Shown here piece after piece: positions 52,309 through 61,906 of a stretch of DNA of 64,000 nucleotides; positions within the stretch are counted from its first letter, which is position 1; every line of letters starts with the position of its first letter. The stretch covers positions 1 through 64,000 of the forward strand of contig JBKECI010000072.1 of the NCBI GenBank assembly GCA_047974405.1, in the 5' to 3' direction. The notes under the pieces are model-generated. The model was not told where the DNA came from, did no database searches, and worked only from the letters and a program-made list of their open reading frames with translations. A program made the translations under genes and the position numbers. This DNA is from UPXZ01 sp047974405 (GTDB lineage Bacteria; Bacteroidota; Bacteroidia; Bacteroidales; Paludibacteraceae).

Positions 52309-52641
52309 ATGGATGTTAGAAAAATGAACGCTCCCACCTCAACTATCACTCGCGATATGAACTCGTTGAGCGAAAATGTGGGGAATGTGTACGAGACTGT
52401 TGCCATTATCGGTAAAAGATCAAACCAAATAGACGTTGAACTCAAACAAGAGCTAGACAAAAAATTGCAAGAATTTGCCTCCTATAACGACAGCATCGAA
52501 GAGGTATTCGAAAATCGTGAACAGATAGAAATATCCCGCTTTTACGAAAAAATGCCTAAACCCACCCTCCTTGCCACTCAAGAATTTGCCGAGGATAAAA
52601 TCTATTATCGTAATCCTGTAAAAGATAAACTTAAAAAATAG
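52309..52641 (+). CDS. rpoZ: RNA polymerase omega subunit (Bacteroidota type)
   Basis: 110 residues. NAPTSTITRDMNSLSENVGNVYETVAIIGKRSNQIDVELKQELDKKLQEF follows the omega/Rpb6 pattern in its phylum form, where GNVYETVAIIGKRSNQI is the beta'-clamp contact. The tail (MPKPTLLATQEFAEDKIYYRNP) is a lineage extension. 15 bases after bamD, same transcript, and followed by a strong terminator. Confidence 0.88.
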   Translation: MDVRKMNAPTSTITRDMNSLSENVGNVYETVAIIGKRSNQIDVELKQELDKKLQEFASYNDSIEEVFENREQIEISRFYEKMPKPTLLATQEFAEDKIYYRNPVKDKLKK

Positions 52642-52667
52642 AATTACCTTTACAGCTATAACAAAAT

Positions 52668-52711
52668 AGTTTCTTGTTGCATTTATTGAAACAAGAAACT
52701 TTCTGTTTTTT
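52668..52711 (+). terminator. Intrinsic terminator after rpoZ
   Basis: Perfect 11-pair stem (52668-52678 with 52690-52700), 11-base loop, T tract to about 52711. Confidence 0.85.
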
Positions 52712-52736
52712 AAATCGACCTCAGCCTGAAATTTTG

Positions 52737-52744
52737 TATATTTG
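52737..52744 (+). promoter_or_regulatory. -7 box of coaBC-DUF4835-recN (TATATTTG)
   Basis: Exact TAnnTTTG, 24 bases ahead of ATG 52769; it excludes the TTG at 52742 as start. Confidence 0.55.
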
Positions 52745-52768
52745 CAACCAAACAAAGCCAACAGACGA

Positions 52769-53956
52769 ATGTTACAAGGAAAAAAAATATTACTGGGAGT
52801 AACAGGCAGTATTGCCGCGTACAAATCGGCAATACTCGTGAGAGAACTGATAAAACGAGGAGCCACCGTAAAAGTGATTATGACTCCACTTGCCAAAGAG
52901 TTTATTACTCCGCTCACATTGGCTACCCTCTCCCGAAGCCCCATTCTTGTCGATTTTTTTAACCCCGAAAACGGCGATTGGAACAGCCATGTCGATTTGG
53001 GGATTTGGGCAGATGCTTACGTTATAGCACCGGCTACCGCCAATACCATTGCCAAAATGAATAGTGGAATTGCCGACAATTTATTGCTGACCACCTACTT
53101 GTCGTCGCGTGCCCCTGTATTTGTAGCTCCGGCTATGGACTTGGATATGTTTGCTCATCAGGCTACACAAGACAATATCAAAGCTCTGGAAGATAAAGGA
53201 TGTAAAATGATTTACCCCACTAGCGGATTCTTGGCAAGTGGATTGGAAGGAAAGGGGAGGATGGAAGAACCGGAAAAAATAATTGCCCGGCTCAACGAAT
53301 TTTTCGCTCCAAAATACCTGAAAGGAAAAAAAATACTCATTACCGCCGGACCTACATACGAAAACATAGACCCTGTCCGTTTTATAGGTAATTACTCTAC
53401 AGGCAAAATGGGTTTTGCTTTGGCAGAGTATTGCGCATTGCAAGGAGGCGAGGTTACCTTGTTGGCAGGACCAGTTCAAATTGATGCCGAACATCCAAAT
53501 ATACGGCAAATAAACGTGCACTCGGCAGATGAAATGTATGAAAAAAGTATAGAAAATTTTAATGGGGTTGATGTGGCAATTCTCTCTGCTGCCGTTGCCG
53601 ACTTCAAACCAACAGTTCAAAGCAAAACCAAAATTAAGGAAAAATCAAAACTGACATTGGAATTGACAGCCAACAAAGATATAGCGCAAAAACTCGGCGA
53701 AATAAAAAAAACGGAGCAAATACTAATAGGTTTTGCACTCGAAACCGATAACGAGGAACCAAATGCCTCAAAAAAAATAATAAAAAAGAATTTTGATTTT
53801 ATCGTTCTCAATTCTCTTCAAGATAAAAATGCCGGATTTGGATACGATACCAATAAAATTACCATCATTTATAAAGATGGCAAGAAAAAAGAATTTGAAC
53901 TAAAATCGAAAAAAGAAGTAGCAGAAGATATTATAAATGAGATTATTAATCTGTAA
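52769..53956 (+). CDS. coaBC: Bifunctional phosphopantothenoylcysteine decarboxylase/synthetase
   Basis: 395 residues from ATG 52769 (MLQGKKILLGVTGSIAAYKSA). N-terminal CoaC decarboxylase: GVTGSIAAYK (FMN/P-binding), SHVDLGIWADAYVIAPATANTIAKM (catalytic His about 73), APAMDLDMFAH; C-terminal CoaB synthetase: ILITAGPTYENIDPVRFIGNYSTGKMG (about 190-215), AAVADFKPT and VLNSLQDKNAGFGYDTNKITI. Two coenzyme A steps in one protein. Stop one base before the DUF4835 start. Confidence 0.95.
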   Translation: MLQGKKILLGVTGSIAAYKSAILVRELIKRGATVKVIMTPLAKEFITPLTLATLSRSPILVDFFNPENGDWNSHVDLGIWADAYVIAPATANTIAKMNSGIADNLLLTTYLSSRAPVFVAPAMDLDMFAHQATQDNIKALEDKGCKMIYPTSGFLASGLEGKGRMEEPEKIIARLNEFFAPKYLKGKKILITAGPTYENIDPVRFIGNYSTGKMGFALAEYCALQGGEVTLLAGPVQIDAEHPNIRQINVHSADEMYEKSIENFNGVDVAILSAAVADFKPTVQSKTKIKEKSKLTLELTANKDIAQKLGEIKKTEQILIGFALETDNEEPNASKKIIKKNFDFIVLNSLQDKNAGFGYDTNKITIIYKDGKKKEFELKSKKEVAEDIINEIINL

Positions 53957-53957
53957 G

Positions 53958-54851
53958 ATGAAAAAAGCAATTGTTATATGTTTTTTGCTTGTTACAAGTT
54001 GTAGCGCTTTTTCACAGGAACTCAACTGTAATGTGCAAATTAACTCGTCCAAAATTCAAGGAACAAACAAAACCGTATTTAGCACTCTGCAAAAAGCAAT
54101 AGCCGAATTTATGAACAACCGCCGTTGGACAGATTTGAGTTTTTCGAAAGACGAACGAATAGATTGCTCCATCAATATCATTTTGAACGTAGTAGAAAGT
54201 GAAAACTTCGGTGCCGAAATAATTGTTCAAGCCCGCAGGCCGGTATTTAATTCGTCCTACAACTCCACATTGCTCAACTTCAAAGACAATGCTTTCAATT
54301 TTACATACAAAGAATACGACCCTTTGGAGTTTAATCCAAACGACATCAGTTTGAGCCTTACAGCCACATTGGCCTATTATGCTTATCTGATTATAGCTTA
54401 CAATATGGATTCTTTTTCCCGTTTTGGAGGTAATCCTTATTTTCAACAAGCCGAAAATATCGTAAATCAGGCACAAAGCAAAGATTGGACAGGCTGGAAA
54501 GCTTTTGAAAATAACAAAAACAGATATGCCCTGATAAATAATATTATGGACGAAGCGTTCAAAAAATATCGAGAATATTTTTACGAATACCATCGCTTAG
54601 GACTCGATATTATGGTAGATAACTCTACAAACGGACGGGCAAAAATAGCCGATAATATTCAGCTGCTTCGAGAGGCAAATAGAGCAAGACCATCGGCTAT
54701 CGTTATCAGCTCCTTTTTGGATGCCAAAACCGATGAATTGATAAATATATTCAAACAGGGAACAACGCAGGAAAAAGAGAAAGTGATTGAAATACTCACA
54801 GATGTCAATCCTACAGGGATAAGCCGTTACGAAGAAATCAACAAAAAATAG
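53958..54851 (+). CDS. DUF4835 family exported protein
   Basis: 297 residues from ATG 53958 (MKKAIVICFLLVTSCSAFSQ), one base after the coaBC stop, so coupled; the earlier in-frame ATG at 53937 would overlap coaBC. Signal peptide, then the DUF4835 core: ELNCNVQINSSKIQGTNKTVFSTLQKAIAEFMNNRRWT, RPVFNSSYNSTLLNF and RDIVNQAQSKDW-like region (AENIVNQAQSKDWTGWKAFE). Probably periplasmic or outer membrane. Fixed position between coaBC and recN in the phylum. Function unknown. Confidence 0.88.
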   Translation: MKKAIVICFLLVTSCSAFSQELNCNVQINSSKIQGTNKTVFSTLQKAIAEFMNNRRWTDLSFSKDERIDCSINIILNVVESENFGAEIIVQARRPVFNSSYNSTLLNFKDNAFNFTYKEYDPLEFNPNDISLSLTATLAYYAYLIIAYNMDSFSRFGGNPYFQQAENIVNQAQSKDWTGWKAFENNKNRYALINNIMDEAFKKYREYFYEYHRLGLDIMVDNSTNGRAKIADNIQLLREANRARPSAIVISSFLDAKTDELINIFKQGTTQEKEKVIEILTDVNPTGISRYEEINKK

Positions 54852-54924
54852 CCTATCATGTTTCTTCCTTTACCAATTACTCAATTACATAATTTTTTGC
54901 GCCTCCACTATTTACAAAACCAAT

Positions 54925-56595
54925 ATGCTCACATCCCTATATATTTCCAACTATGCGTTAATTAGCGAATTGACCATTAATTTCGAAAATGGATTAACAG
55001 TAATTACAGGAGAGACAGGGGCGGGAAAATCCATTATTATGGGAGCTTTGTCTTTGGTTTTAGGGCAGAGGGCAGATACCAAATCCATCAAGGAGGGAGA
55101 GATAAAAAGTGTTGTAGAGGCACGATTTGAAATAAAGAATGACAACCTTCACCTTTTTTTTGAGCAGAACGAACTCGACTATGACGAGGTGTGTACCATA
55201 CGGCGAGAAATAACCGGCAACGGCAAGTCCCGCGCCTTTATTAATGATACGCCGGTTTCGCTCGTCCAATTACGAGATTTAACAACAAATCTCATCGACA
55301 TTCATTCTCAGCACGAAAATCTGCTACTTATTACAGAAAACTACCAGATCGATTTTGTTGATGCTGTCGCACAAAACCAAGCAATATCTGAAAGCTACTT
55401 GCAATCGTATCAAAAGCGGTTGGATACTGAAAAAGAACTCAAAAAAATAAAACAAGAAATTGAGCAGCAAAATACCGACTCGGATTACCTCCAATTTCAA
55501 TACAATCAATTGAGCGAAGCAAGTTTACAAGAGGAGGAACAAAGCGAACTCGAAGAAGAACAGGAAATACTCGCACACGTAGAAGAAATAAAGAGAGCAC
55601 TGCAACAAGTATATTTTTTGCTTGCCAACGATGAAACCAATGCATCTAAATTACTTAGGGATACTATTTTGGGATTGAACCGTATAGCCAATTATTTGCC
55701 CGAAAGCACAGCATGGACAGAGCGTTTGGAGAGCATATTGCTAGAGGTAAAAGATATTACCACCGAAATAAGCCGAACCGAAAGCCACACCGAATTTAAC
55801 CCTCAACGGTTGCAGCAAGTCGAAGAACGATTGAATCTGATTTATTCGCTACAAAAAAAATTCAAAGTCGAAAACGTAGAACAGTTGATAGAACTTCGCG
55901 ACACATTCAAAAACCGATTAAGCCAGATTGAAAATTTTGACGATATCATGCGGGCAGCCGAAAATGAATTGGTACAAGCCAACAGAAAAATGTTGGCATG
56001 GGCAACCCAGCTTTCTAAGTCGCGTGTGAACTCGATCCCAATCATCGAAAATTTCTTGACCGATAAATTGATAGCACTCGGAATACCGGATGTGTGTATA
56101 AAAATTTCGATAATCAATTCCGATACGTTTACTGAAAAAGGAAATGATGCAGTACAATTACTCTTCTCAGCCAATAAAAATCGTTCGTTACAGCCTATTG
56201 CCGAAGTTGCTTCGGGGGGAGAAATATCTCGCGTGATGCTTGCCGTCAAATCGCTGCTGGTGCAAAGAGCAAAACTTCCAACTATCATTTTTGATGAGAT
56301 AGATACCGGAATATCGGGAGAAATAGCCAATAGAGTGGGTGAAATCATGCAATTTATGGCTACTACTACGCAAGTAATTACCATTACCCATCTTCCACAA
56401 ATAGCTTCAAAAGGAGAACATCATTTTAAAGTATACAAGGATAACGATGCCGAAAACGTAATCACTCACATAACAAAACTCACCCCACAAGAAAGAGAAG
56501 TAGAAATAGCACAACTTCTAAGTGGGCAAAACATAACAGAAGCCGCCCTGCAAAACGCTAAAGAACTTTTAAAAAGTGAAAGCCCGACTCTGTAA
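54925..56595 (+). CDS. recN: DNA repair protein RecN
   Basis: 556 residues. SMC-like: N-terminal Walker A ITGETGAGKSIIMGALSLVLG (29-37), a long coiled coil (about 150-380, KELKKIKQEIEQQNTDSDYLQFQY..), then the C-terminal SGGEISRVMLAVKSLL signature (about 430) and IFDEIDTGISGEIANRVGEIM (Walker B, about 450). Manages double-strand break ends. Third gene of coaBC-DUF4835-recN. The region right after the stop (56579-56615) has an imperfect inverted repeat but no T run. Confidence 0.95.
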   Translation: MLTSLYISNYALISELTINFENGLTVITGETGAGKSIIMGALSLVLGQRADTKSIKEGEIKSVVEARFEIKNDNLHLFFEQNELDYDEVCTIRREITGNGKSRAFINDTPVSLVQLRDLTTNLIDIHSQHENLLLITENYQIDFVDAVAQNQAISESYLQSYQKRLDTEKELKKIKQEIEQQNTDSDYLQFQYNQLSEASLQEEEQSELEEEQEILAHVEEIKRALQQVYFLLANDETNASKLLRDTILGLNRIANYLPESTAWTERLESILLEVKDITTEISRTESHTEFNPQRLQQVEERLNLIYSLQKKFKVENVEQLIELRDTFKNRLSQIENFDDIMRAAENELVQANRKMLAWATQLSKSRVNSIPIIENFLTDKLIALGIPDVCIKISIINSDTFTEKGNDAVQLLFSANKNRSLQPIAEVASGGEISRVMLAVKSLLVQRAKLPTIIFDEIDTGISGEIANRVGEIMQFMATTTQVITITHLPQIASKGEHHFKVYKDNDAENVITHITKLTPQEREVEIAQLLSGQNITEAALQNAKELLKSESPTL

Positions 56596-56858
56596 ACGGG
56601 AGCCGGACTTTCGGGGTCATATATAGAGGTTCAGGTTGGTTTATTTCGAATAGAACACTCGAAGTGTTGTCAAAAGTTAATTTTCAGAATTATTTAGTAC
56701 CTTTTATTTTTTGCTCTATTTATCTATCAAATAGCGTGCCATTGTTAAAAATATAAGTAAAGGTTATATACATTTTGCAACAAATCAATACAATGATTTT
56801 AAACATACCTTTCCTCCCCAATGAAACTTTTGTCCTCCTTTAATAAGGATTCTTTTTC
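56596..56858. other. Intergenic region before the GH51 gene
   Basis: No gene seen. It holds a short stem (AACACT with AGTGTT, near 56656) and AT-rich DNA leading to the promoter at 56859. Confidence 0.4.
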
Positions 56859-56866
56859 TATCTTTG
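56859..56866 (+). promoter_or_regulatory. -7 box of the GH51-GH43 operon (TATCTTTG)
   Basis: Exact TAnnTTTG, 29 bases before ATG 56896. No -33 at usual spacing. Confidence 0.5.
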
Positions 56867-56895
56867 TCGAAGTTCAATAAATTACCCGTTTGAAT

Positions 56896-59499
56896 ATGAA
56901 ACAATTAAAGTTATTAGGAACATTAGTTCTATTATTCTTATCTCTTTCTCTCAATTTATCTGCGTCTCCCCCCGATTCTGCTTATATTCTTGGATATTCG
57001 ACTATCGAAAGCAAAGGACACAGCGGACTCTATTTAGCTTGGAGTATCGACAGGAAAAACTGGCATTCTATTGGTGCGGAACACCGTTTCTTGTTTTGTG
57101 ACTATGGAAGTTGGGGACGAGAAAAAAGAATGCTCTCTCCCTCACTATTTCTAGATAAAAGCAGTATATGGCACTGCATTTGGAGTGTAAACGAATACGA
57201 CAACGTTTTTGCGCATGCTACCTCTACCGATTTGGTCTATTGGCAACCACAAACCTACCCTGAAATAATGCCCAAAAGGAATAATTGCCTCCGTCCAGAA
57301 ATAGGCAATACCGATAAAAAGGGGGAGTATCAAATCACGTGGCTCAGTACCGAAGATGATGAAAATCAAGTATACAGAGTTACTACAAAAGATTTTAAAT
57401 CATATACACCGGCAGAAAAAATTCCTACCACGTTGCTTGTTGATACGCGTGAAGAAATAGAAATACTCAACAGTAGGGAACGAGGTACAGTACACAAAGT
57501 CGCTTGGAGTGTTGTGGATAACTTGATCAAAGCAGCTCAACTTGCCAATTACAGCGAACATCTTTACCAACAGAGTTCAAAAGATGATACCATCCGGTTT
57601 GCCGACTTAAAACCGGTAAATATGACCATAAAAGCAAACGTAAACGATACGAAAAAAATCAGCAACTTGCTCATAGGAGCATTTTTTGAAGATATCAACT
57701 ACGCCGCCGATGGAGGGCTATATGCCGAGCTAATTCAAAACAGGGACTTTGAATATACGATGATGGACAGGCGAAACAGCGATAAATCATGGAATCATCA
57801 AAAAGCGTGGAATGCAAAAAATATCGATTTTACTATTGATACTCTCTCGCCGATTCATCCCAACAATAAGCACTTTGCCACACTCAAAATATCAGAAATA
57901 GGAGGTATATTTTCCAATGAAGGATTTGACGGTATTTATATAGAAGGGGATAAAAAATACAACTTATCCTTTTTCGCACGAAATCATAGCAAACTTGGCA
58001 GTAAATTAATCATAAGGCTGGCTGACGACTCCGGCAATATATTCGGACAGGCTGATATCTCGGTAAAATCATCGCAATGGGAGAAATACGAAGCCGTGAT
58101 AAAAGCTATTAATACAGCAAATAAACTCCATTTGGAAATTGTTCCACAAAATATAGGAACTCTGGATTTGGATATGGTGTCGCTTTTTCCACAAAACACA
58201 TTCAAAAATAGAAAAAACGGGCTCCGCACCGATTTGGCTCAAGCCATTGCGGATATCCATCCTCGCTTTGTACGTTTTCCGGGCGGCTGCGTAGCACACG
58301 GCGATGGACTTGATAATATTTACAAATGGAAAAATACCATTGGAAAACTTGAAGAACGAACTTCCGATCGTAACATCTGGGGCTATCATCAATCGATGGG
58401 ATTGGGTTATTTCGAATATTTCCAATTTTGTGAAGATATAGGAGCAGAACCTCTTCCAGTATTAGCGGCAGGAGTTCCGTGTCAAAATTCATCTGTCGGA
58501 GGTCCGGGTCAGCAAGGAGGCATCCCTATGTGCGATATGGACAACTACGTTCAAGATATTTTGGACTTGATAGAATGGGCAAATGGAGACATCAACACAA
58601 AATGGGGAAAAATTAGAAGTCAGGCAGGACATCCAAAACCATTCGATCTCAAATATGTAGGTATAGGCAATGAGGATTTAATCAACGATATTTTTGAAGA
58701 ACGTTTTACCAAAATATACAACGCAGTGAAGAAAAAGTACCCAGAAATTACCGTAGTGGGTACAGTAGGTCCTTTTTCTGAAGGAACAGACTATATCGAA
58801 GGATGGAAAATTGCCAACAAACTAAACGTCCCAATGGTGGACGAACATTACTACCAACCCCCCGGATGGTTTATCAACAACAACGACTATTACGATAAGT
58901 ACGATCGCTCCAAGTCAAAAGTATATCTCGGAGAGTATGCCGCTCACTTGCCAGGACGCCCTAATAATATCGAAACGGCAATTTCCGAGGCGCATTACCT
59001 TACTTCGCTGGAGAGAAACGGAGATATTGTAAGTATGGCATCATACGCCCCTATGTTGGCAAAAGAGGGACACACCCAATGGAACCCCAATCTGATTTAT
59101 TTTAACAATGCCGAAGTGAAACCCACCGTAGGATACTTTGTGCAAAAACTCTTCGGACAAAACTCGGGAGATATATATGTAAACAGTAAAACAATATTTT
59201 CTACAAAAAATGAAAATGTACGAAAGCAAATAGCGTCTTCGATAGTAAAAGAGAGCAAAACCGGCGATTATATTCTGAAATTGGTCAATATTCTTCCAAC
59301 AGCAACAAACGTAGAAGTTGAATTTGACGGTAGCGTATATTTTCAGCCAACAGCAGAAAAAAGTGTATTGTCGGGTATGCCACAAGATAAAAAAGCAAGA
59401 CCTATCTCCGAAATTATCGAAACAGGAGGATCATTGAAATATACGCTTCTACCGTACTCTTTTACTGTAATTAGGCTACAGGCAAAACAATTTAGGTAA
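56896..59499 (+). CDS. Alpha-L-arabinofuranosidase, GH51, with GH43-like N-terminal part and CBM
   Basis: 867 residues from ATG 56896 (MKQLKLLGTLVLLFL); the TTG at 56890 adds two residues only. Signal peptide, then a stretch at about 25-200 that looks like a partial GH43/32-type propeller (GLYLAWSIDRKNWHSIG, SPSLFLDKSSIWHCIWSVNEYD, LRPEIGNTDKKGEYQITW), a short CBM4-like domain (about 300-410), and the GH51 barrel with acid/base Glu in GIGNEDLI (about 593) and nucleophile Glu in VYLGEYAAHLPG (about 679). Releases arabinose from arabinan or arabinoxylan side chains. 23 bases before the GH43 gene. The N-terminal part lacks a full set of blades, so it is probably a non-catalytic binding domain. 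Confidence 0.87.
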   Translation: MKQLKLLGTLVLLFLSLSLNLSASPPDSAYILGYSTIESKGHSGLYLAWSIDRKNWHSIGAEHRFLFCDYGSWGREKRMLSPSLFLDKSSIWHCIWSVNEYDNVFAHATSTDLVYWQPQTYPEIMPKRNNCLRPEIGNTDKKGEYQITWLSTEDDENQVYRVTTKDFKSYTPAEKIPTTLLVDTREEIEILNSRERGTVHKVAWSVVDNLIKAAQLANYSEHLYQQSSKDDTIRFADLKPVNMTIKANVNDTKKISNLLIGAFFEDINYAADGGLYAELIQNRDFEYTMMDRRNSDKSWNHQKAWNAKNIDFTIDTLSPIHPNNKHFATLKISEIGGIFSNEGFDGIYIEGDKKYNLSFFARNHSKLGSKLIIRLADDSGNIFGQADISVKSSQWEKYEAVIKAINTANKLHLEIVPQNIGTLDLDMVSLFPQNTFKNRKNGLRTDLAQAIADIHPRFVRFPGGCVAHGDGLDNIYKWKNTIGKLEERTSDRNIWGYHQSMGLGYFEYFQFCEDIGAEPLPVLAAGVPCQNSSVGGPGQQGGIPMCDMDNYVQDILDLIEWANGDINTKWGKIRSQAGHPKPFDLKYVGIGNEDLINDIFEERFTKIYNAVKKKYPEITVVGTVGPFSEGTDYIEGWKIANKLNVPMVDEHYYQPPGWFINNNDYYDKYDRSKSKVYLGEYAAHLPGRPNNIETAISEAHYLTSLERNGDIVSMASYAPMLAKEGHTQWNPNLIYFNNAEVKPTVGYFVQKLFGQNSGDIYVNSKTIFSTKNENVRKQIASSIVKESKTGDYILKLVNILPTATNVEVEFDGSVYFQPTAEKSVLSGMPQDKKARPISEIIETGGSLKYTLLPYSFTVIRLQAKQFR

Positions 59500-59522
59500 A
59501 TAAAGAAATAATACACACATTT

Positions 59523-61697
59523 ATGAAAGTGCAAAATCAAAAACTCTCTTTACAATTTTTCGGTATATTGCTGCTCCTCAATACGGCCTGTGTGCAGAAT
59601 CTGCTTGCACGGGACGGTAAGTACAATGCATACCTCTTTGTCTATTTCACGGGCAATCGCATAGACGAGGAGCAAATCAGATACGCTCTTAGCGAAGACG
59701 GTTTCAACTACAAAGCATTGAATAAGAACAAACCCATCGTTAGTTCCAAAAGCATAAGTCTTACGGGAGGTGTGCGCGACCCCCACATTTTACGCTGCCA
59801 AGATGGGAAAACTTTTTATATGGTTGTTACAGATATGGTTTCTGCCAACGGATGGAGTTCAAACAGAGGGTTGATACTGATGAAATCCAACGATTTGGTT
59901 CACTGGAAATCAACGGCAATCCATATCCCCACAGTGTTTCCCGATGAATTTGGAGACGTTTTGCGGGTGTGGGCTCCACAAACCATTTATGACCCCGTTG
60001 CCAAAAAATATATGGTCTATTTTTCGATGCTGAAAGAAGGGAAGGGTGAGTATGATAAAATATTCTATTGTTATGCCAATCAGGACTTTACGGCCTTAGA
60101 AACAATACCCAAACAACTTTTTTATCAGCCACAAGAAAAATCCTGTATCGACGGAGATATTATTTACGCTCAGGGGAAGTATCATCTTTTTTTCAAAACA
60201 GAAGGAAATGGTAATGGAATAAAAAAAGCAGTGTCAGACAGGGTAAATGGCGGTTATGTATTGGAAGACAGATACCTGCAGCAAACCAAAGATGGCGTAG
60301 AAGGCTCGGGAGTATTTAAACTCAACCATTCAGATTCATGGATTTTGATGTACGATGTGTACACACGCGGTCGTTACCAGTTTACCGTGAGCAACGATTT
60401 GGAAAATTTCAAAGTTGTGGATAATGAAATATCAATGGATTTTCATCCCCGTCATGGTACCATTATCCCCATAACCAAAAAGGAAAAAGAGCGTTTGGAA
60501 AGTGCGTGGTTTTCTCCGGCTGATGTATTTGAATCGGCACAATCGCCATTCTTGAAAAAAATGAACATAGTAGTGGATACAGCAAGCAAAAAAGTAACTT
60601 TTCCCGTCAAAAACAATACCGACTTAACCCGTTTCAATCCCGATTTTAATATTCAGGGAGTCAAAATCAAGCCCACTAAGGCTGTTGATTTTTCTAAAGG
60701 GGCAGTTAAATATACCATCGCTCCAAAAGGGAAAAAGCCTGAGGAATATCTTGTAGAAGCGGTTGAAAGCAATAATCCGGTGTTGGACGGATATTATGCC
60801 GACCCCGAAATTCTCTATGCCGAAAAAACAGGAAAATTCTATATTTATCCCACCAGTGACGGTTTCACGGGATGGAGTGGAACTTATTTTAAAATTTTTT
60901 CGTCCGATAATTTAGTTGATTGGAAAGACGAAGGAAAAATCATTCAACTCGGGGTAGATGTAAAATGGGCGGACCGAAATGCTTGGGCTCCATGCATTGT
61001 GGAGAAAAAAATAGGAGGAGAATACAAGTATTTCTACTATTTTACTGCCGCACAGAAAATAGGAGTTGCTGTAGCCGACAATCCTACCGGACCTTTTGTA
61101 GATTTGGGAAAACCGCTTTTGGACAAACGCCCCGAAGGTGTCAATCGAGGGCAGGTTATCGACCCCGATGTATTTACCGACCCCAAAACCGGTAAAAGTT
61201 ACATCTATTGGGGCAACGGATTTATGGTAGGGGCAGAACTTGGAGAAGATATGGTATCAATAAAATCTGAAACCGAAATCATACTCAAACCCGATAATAC
61301 GTATAGGGAAGGGACATATGTATTTTACAGAAAGGGGAAATATTATTTTATGTGGTCTGAGGATGATACGCGAAGCGAAAACTACCGCGTGCGGTACGCC
61401 ATTTCGGATACGCCACTTGGTAATTTCACAATTCCCCGAAACAATTTGGTCATAGCGAAAGATACCGAAATGGCTATTTATGGGACGGGACACAATTCTG
61501 TACTTCAAATACCCGATAAAGACGAGTGGTACATAGTATATCACCGATTCAACTACCCTAAAGGGATAACTATGGGAGACGCGGCAGGCTTTAATCGCGA
61601 AGTGTGTATCGACAAAATGGAATTTAATGCGGATGGCACAATCAAATATATAACCCCTACTCACAAAGGTATTGCTCCGTTAAGTACAATACGCTGA
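59523..61697 (+). CDS. Tandem GH43 glycosidase (arabinan/xylan-type)
   Basis: 724 residues. N-terminal hydrophobic signal with LNTAC, a poor lipobox. First GH43-like propeller (about 35-330) with Asp in TGGVRDPHIL, ESCIDGDIIY-like region (KSCIDGDIIYAQGKYHLFF) and Glu in GVEGSGVFKL; a linker (about 365-415, GVKIKPTKAVDFSKGAV); second GH43 propeller (about 420-720) with Asp in GYYADPEILY, Asp in VIDPDVFTD and Glu in YREGTYVFYRKGK. All three acids are present in both, so both may be active. Works with the GH51 enzyme on arabinose-bearing pectin or xylan. No SusC/SusD genes in view. Confidence 0.87.
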   Translation: MKVQNQKLSLQFFGILLLLNTACVQNLLARDGKYNAYLFVYFTGNRIDEEQIRYALSEDGFNYKALNKNKPIVSSKSISLTGGVRDPHILRCQDGKTFYMVVTDMVSANGWSSNRGLILMKSNDLVHWKSTAIHIPTVFPDEFGDVLRVWAPQTIYDPVAKKYMVYFSMLKEGKGEYDKIFYCYANQDFTALETIPKQLFYQPQEKSCIDGDIIYAQGKYHLFFKTEGNGNGIKKAVSDRVNGGYVLEDRYLQQTKDGVEGSGVFKLNHSDSWILMYDVYTRGRYQFTVSNDLENFKVVDNEISMDFHPRHGTIIPITKKEKERLESAWFSPADVFESAQSPFLKKMNIVVDTASKKVTFPVKNNTDLTRFNPDFNIQGVKIKPTKAVDFSKGAVKYTIAPKGKKPEEYLVEAVESNNPVLDGYYADPEILYAEKTGKFYIYPTSDGFTGWSGTYFKIFSSDNLVDWKDEGKIIQLGVDVKWADRNAWAPCIVEKKIGGEYKYFYYFTAAQKIGVAVADNPTGPFVDLGKPLLDKRPEGVNRGQVIDPDVFTDPKTGKSYIYWGNGFMVGAELGEDMVSIKSETEIILKPDNTYREGTYVFYRKGKYYFMWSEDDTRSENYRVRYAISDTPLGNFTIPRNNLVIAKDTEMAIYGTGHNSVLQIPDKDEWYIVYHRFNYPKGITMGDAAGFNREVCIDKMEFNADGTIKYITPTHKGIAPLSTIR

Positions 61698-61906
61698 TAG
61701 AACGGCTCTTGATTTTGGATTATCTTATTTCCTGTCTCTATTCTGGCAGGCAGTAAAAAGAAGAACGAAAGGTATATCAGTTTAGCTTAGGTGTTAAAGT
61801 ATGGATTCAAATTGCCGATAATAACAAGTAGCACAAAAAGATAATTTCACTTTTTTAGAAATAACTGTCATAAAATAAGTGTAATAACTATCCAAACTTT
61901 ACATTG

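Noticed and set aside
56579..56615. Imperfect inverted repeat after recN as terminator
   Set aside because: Two mismatches in the stem and no T run.
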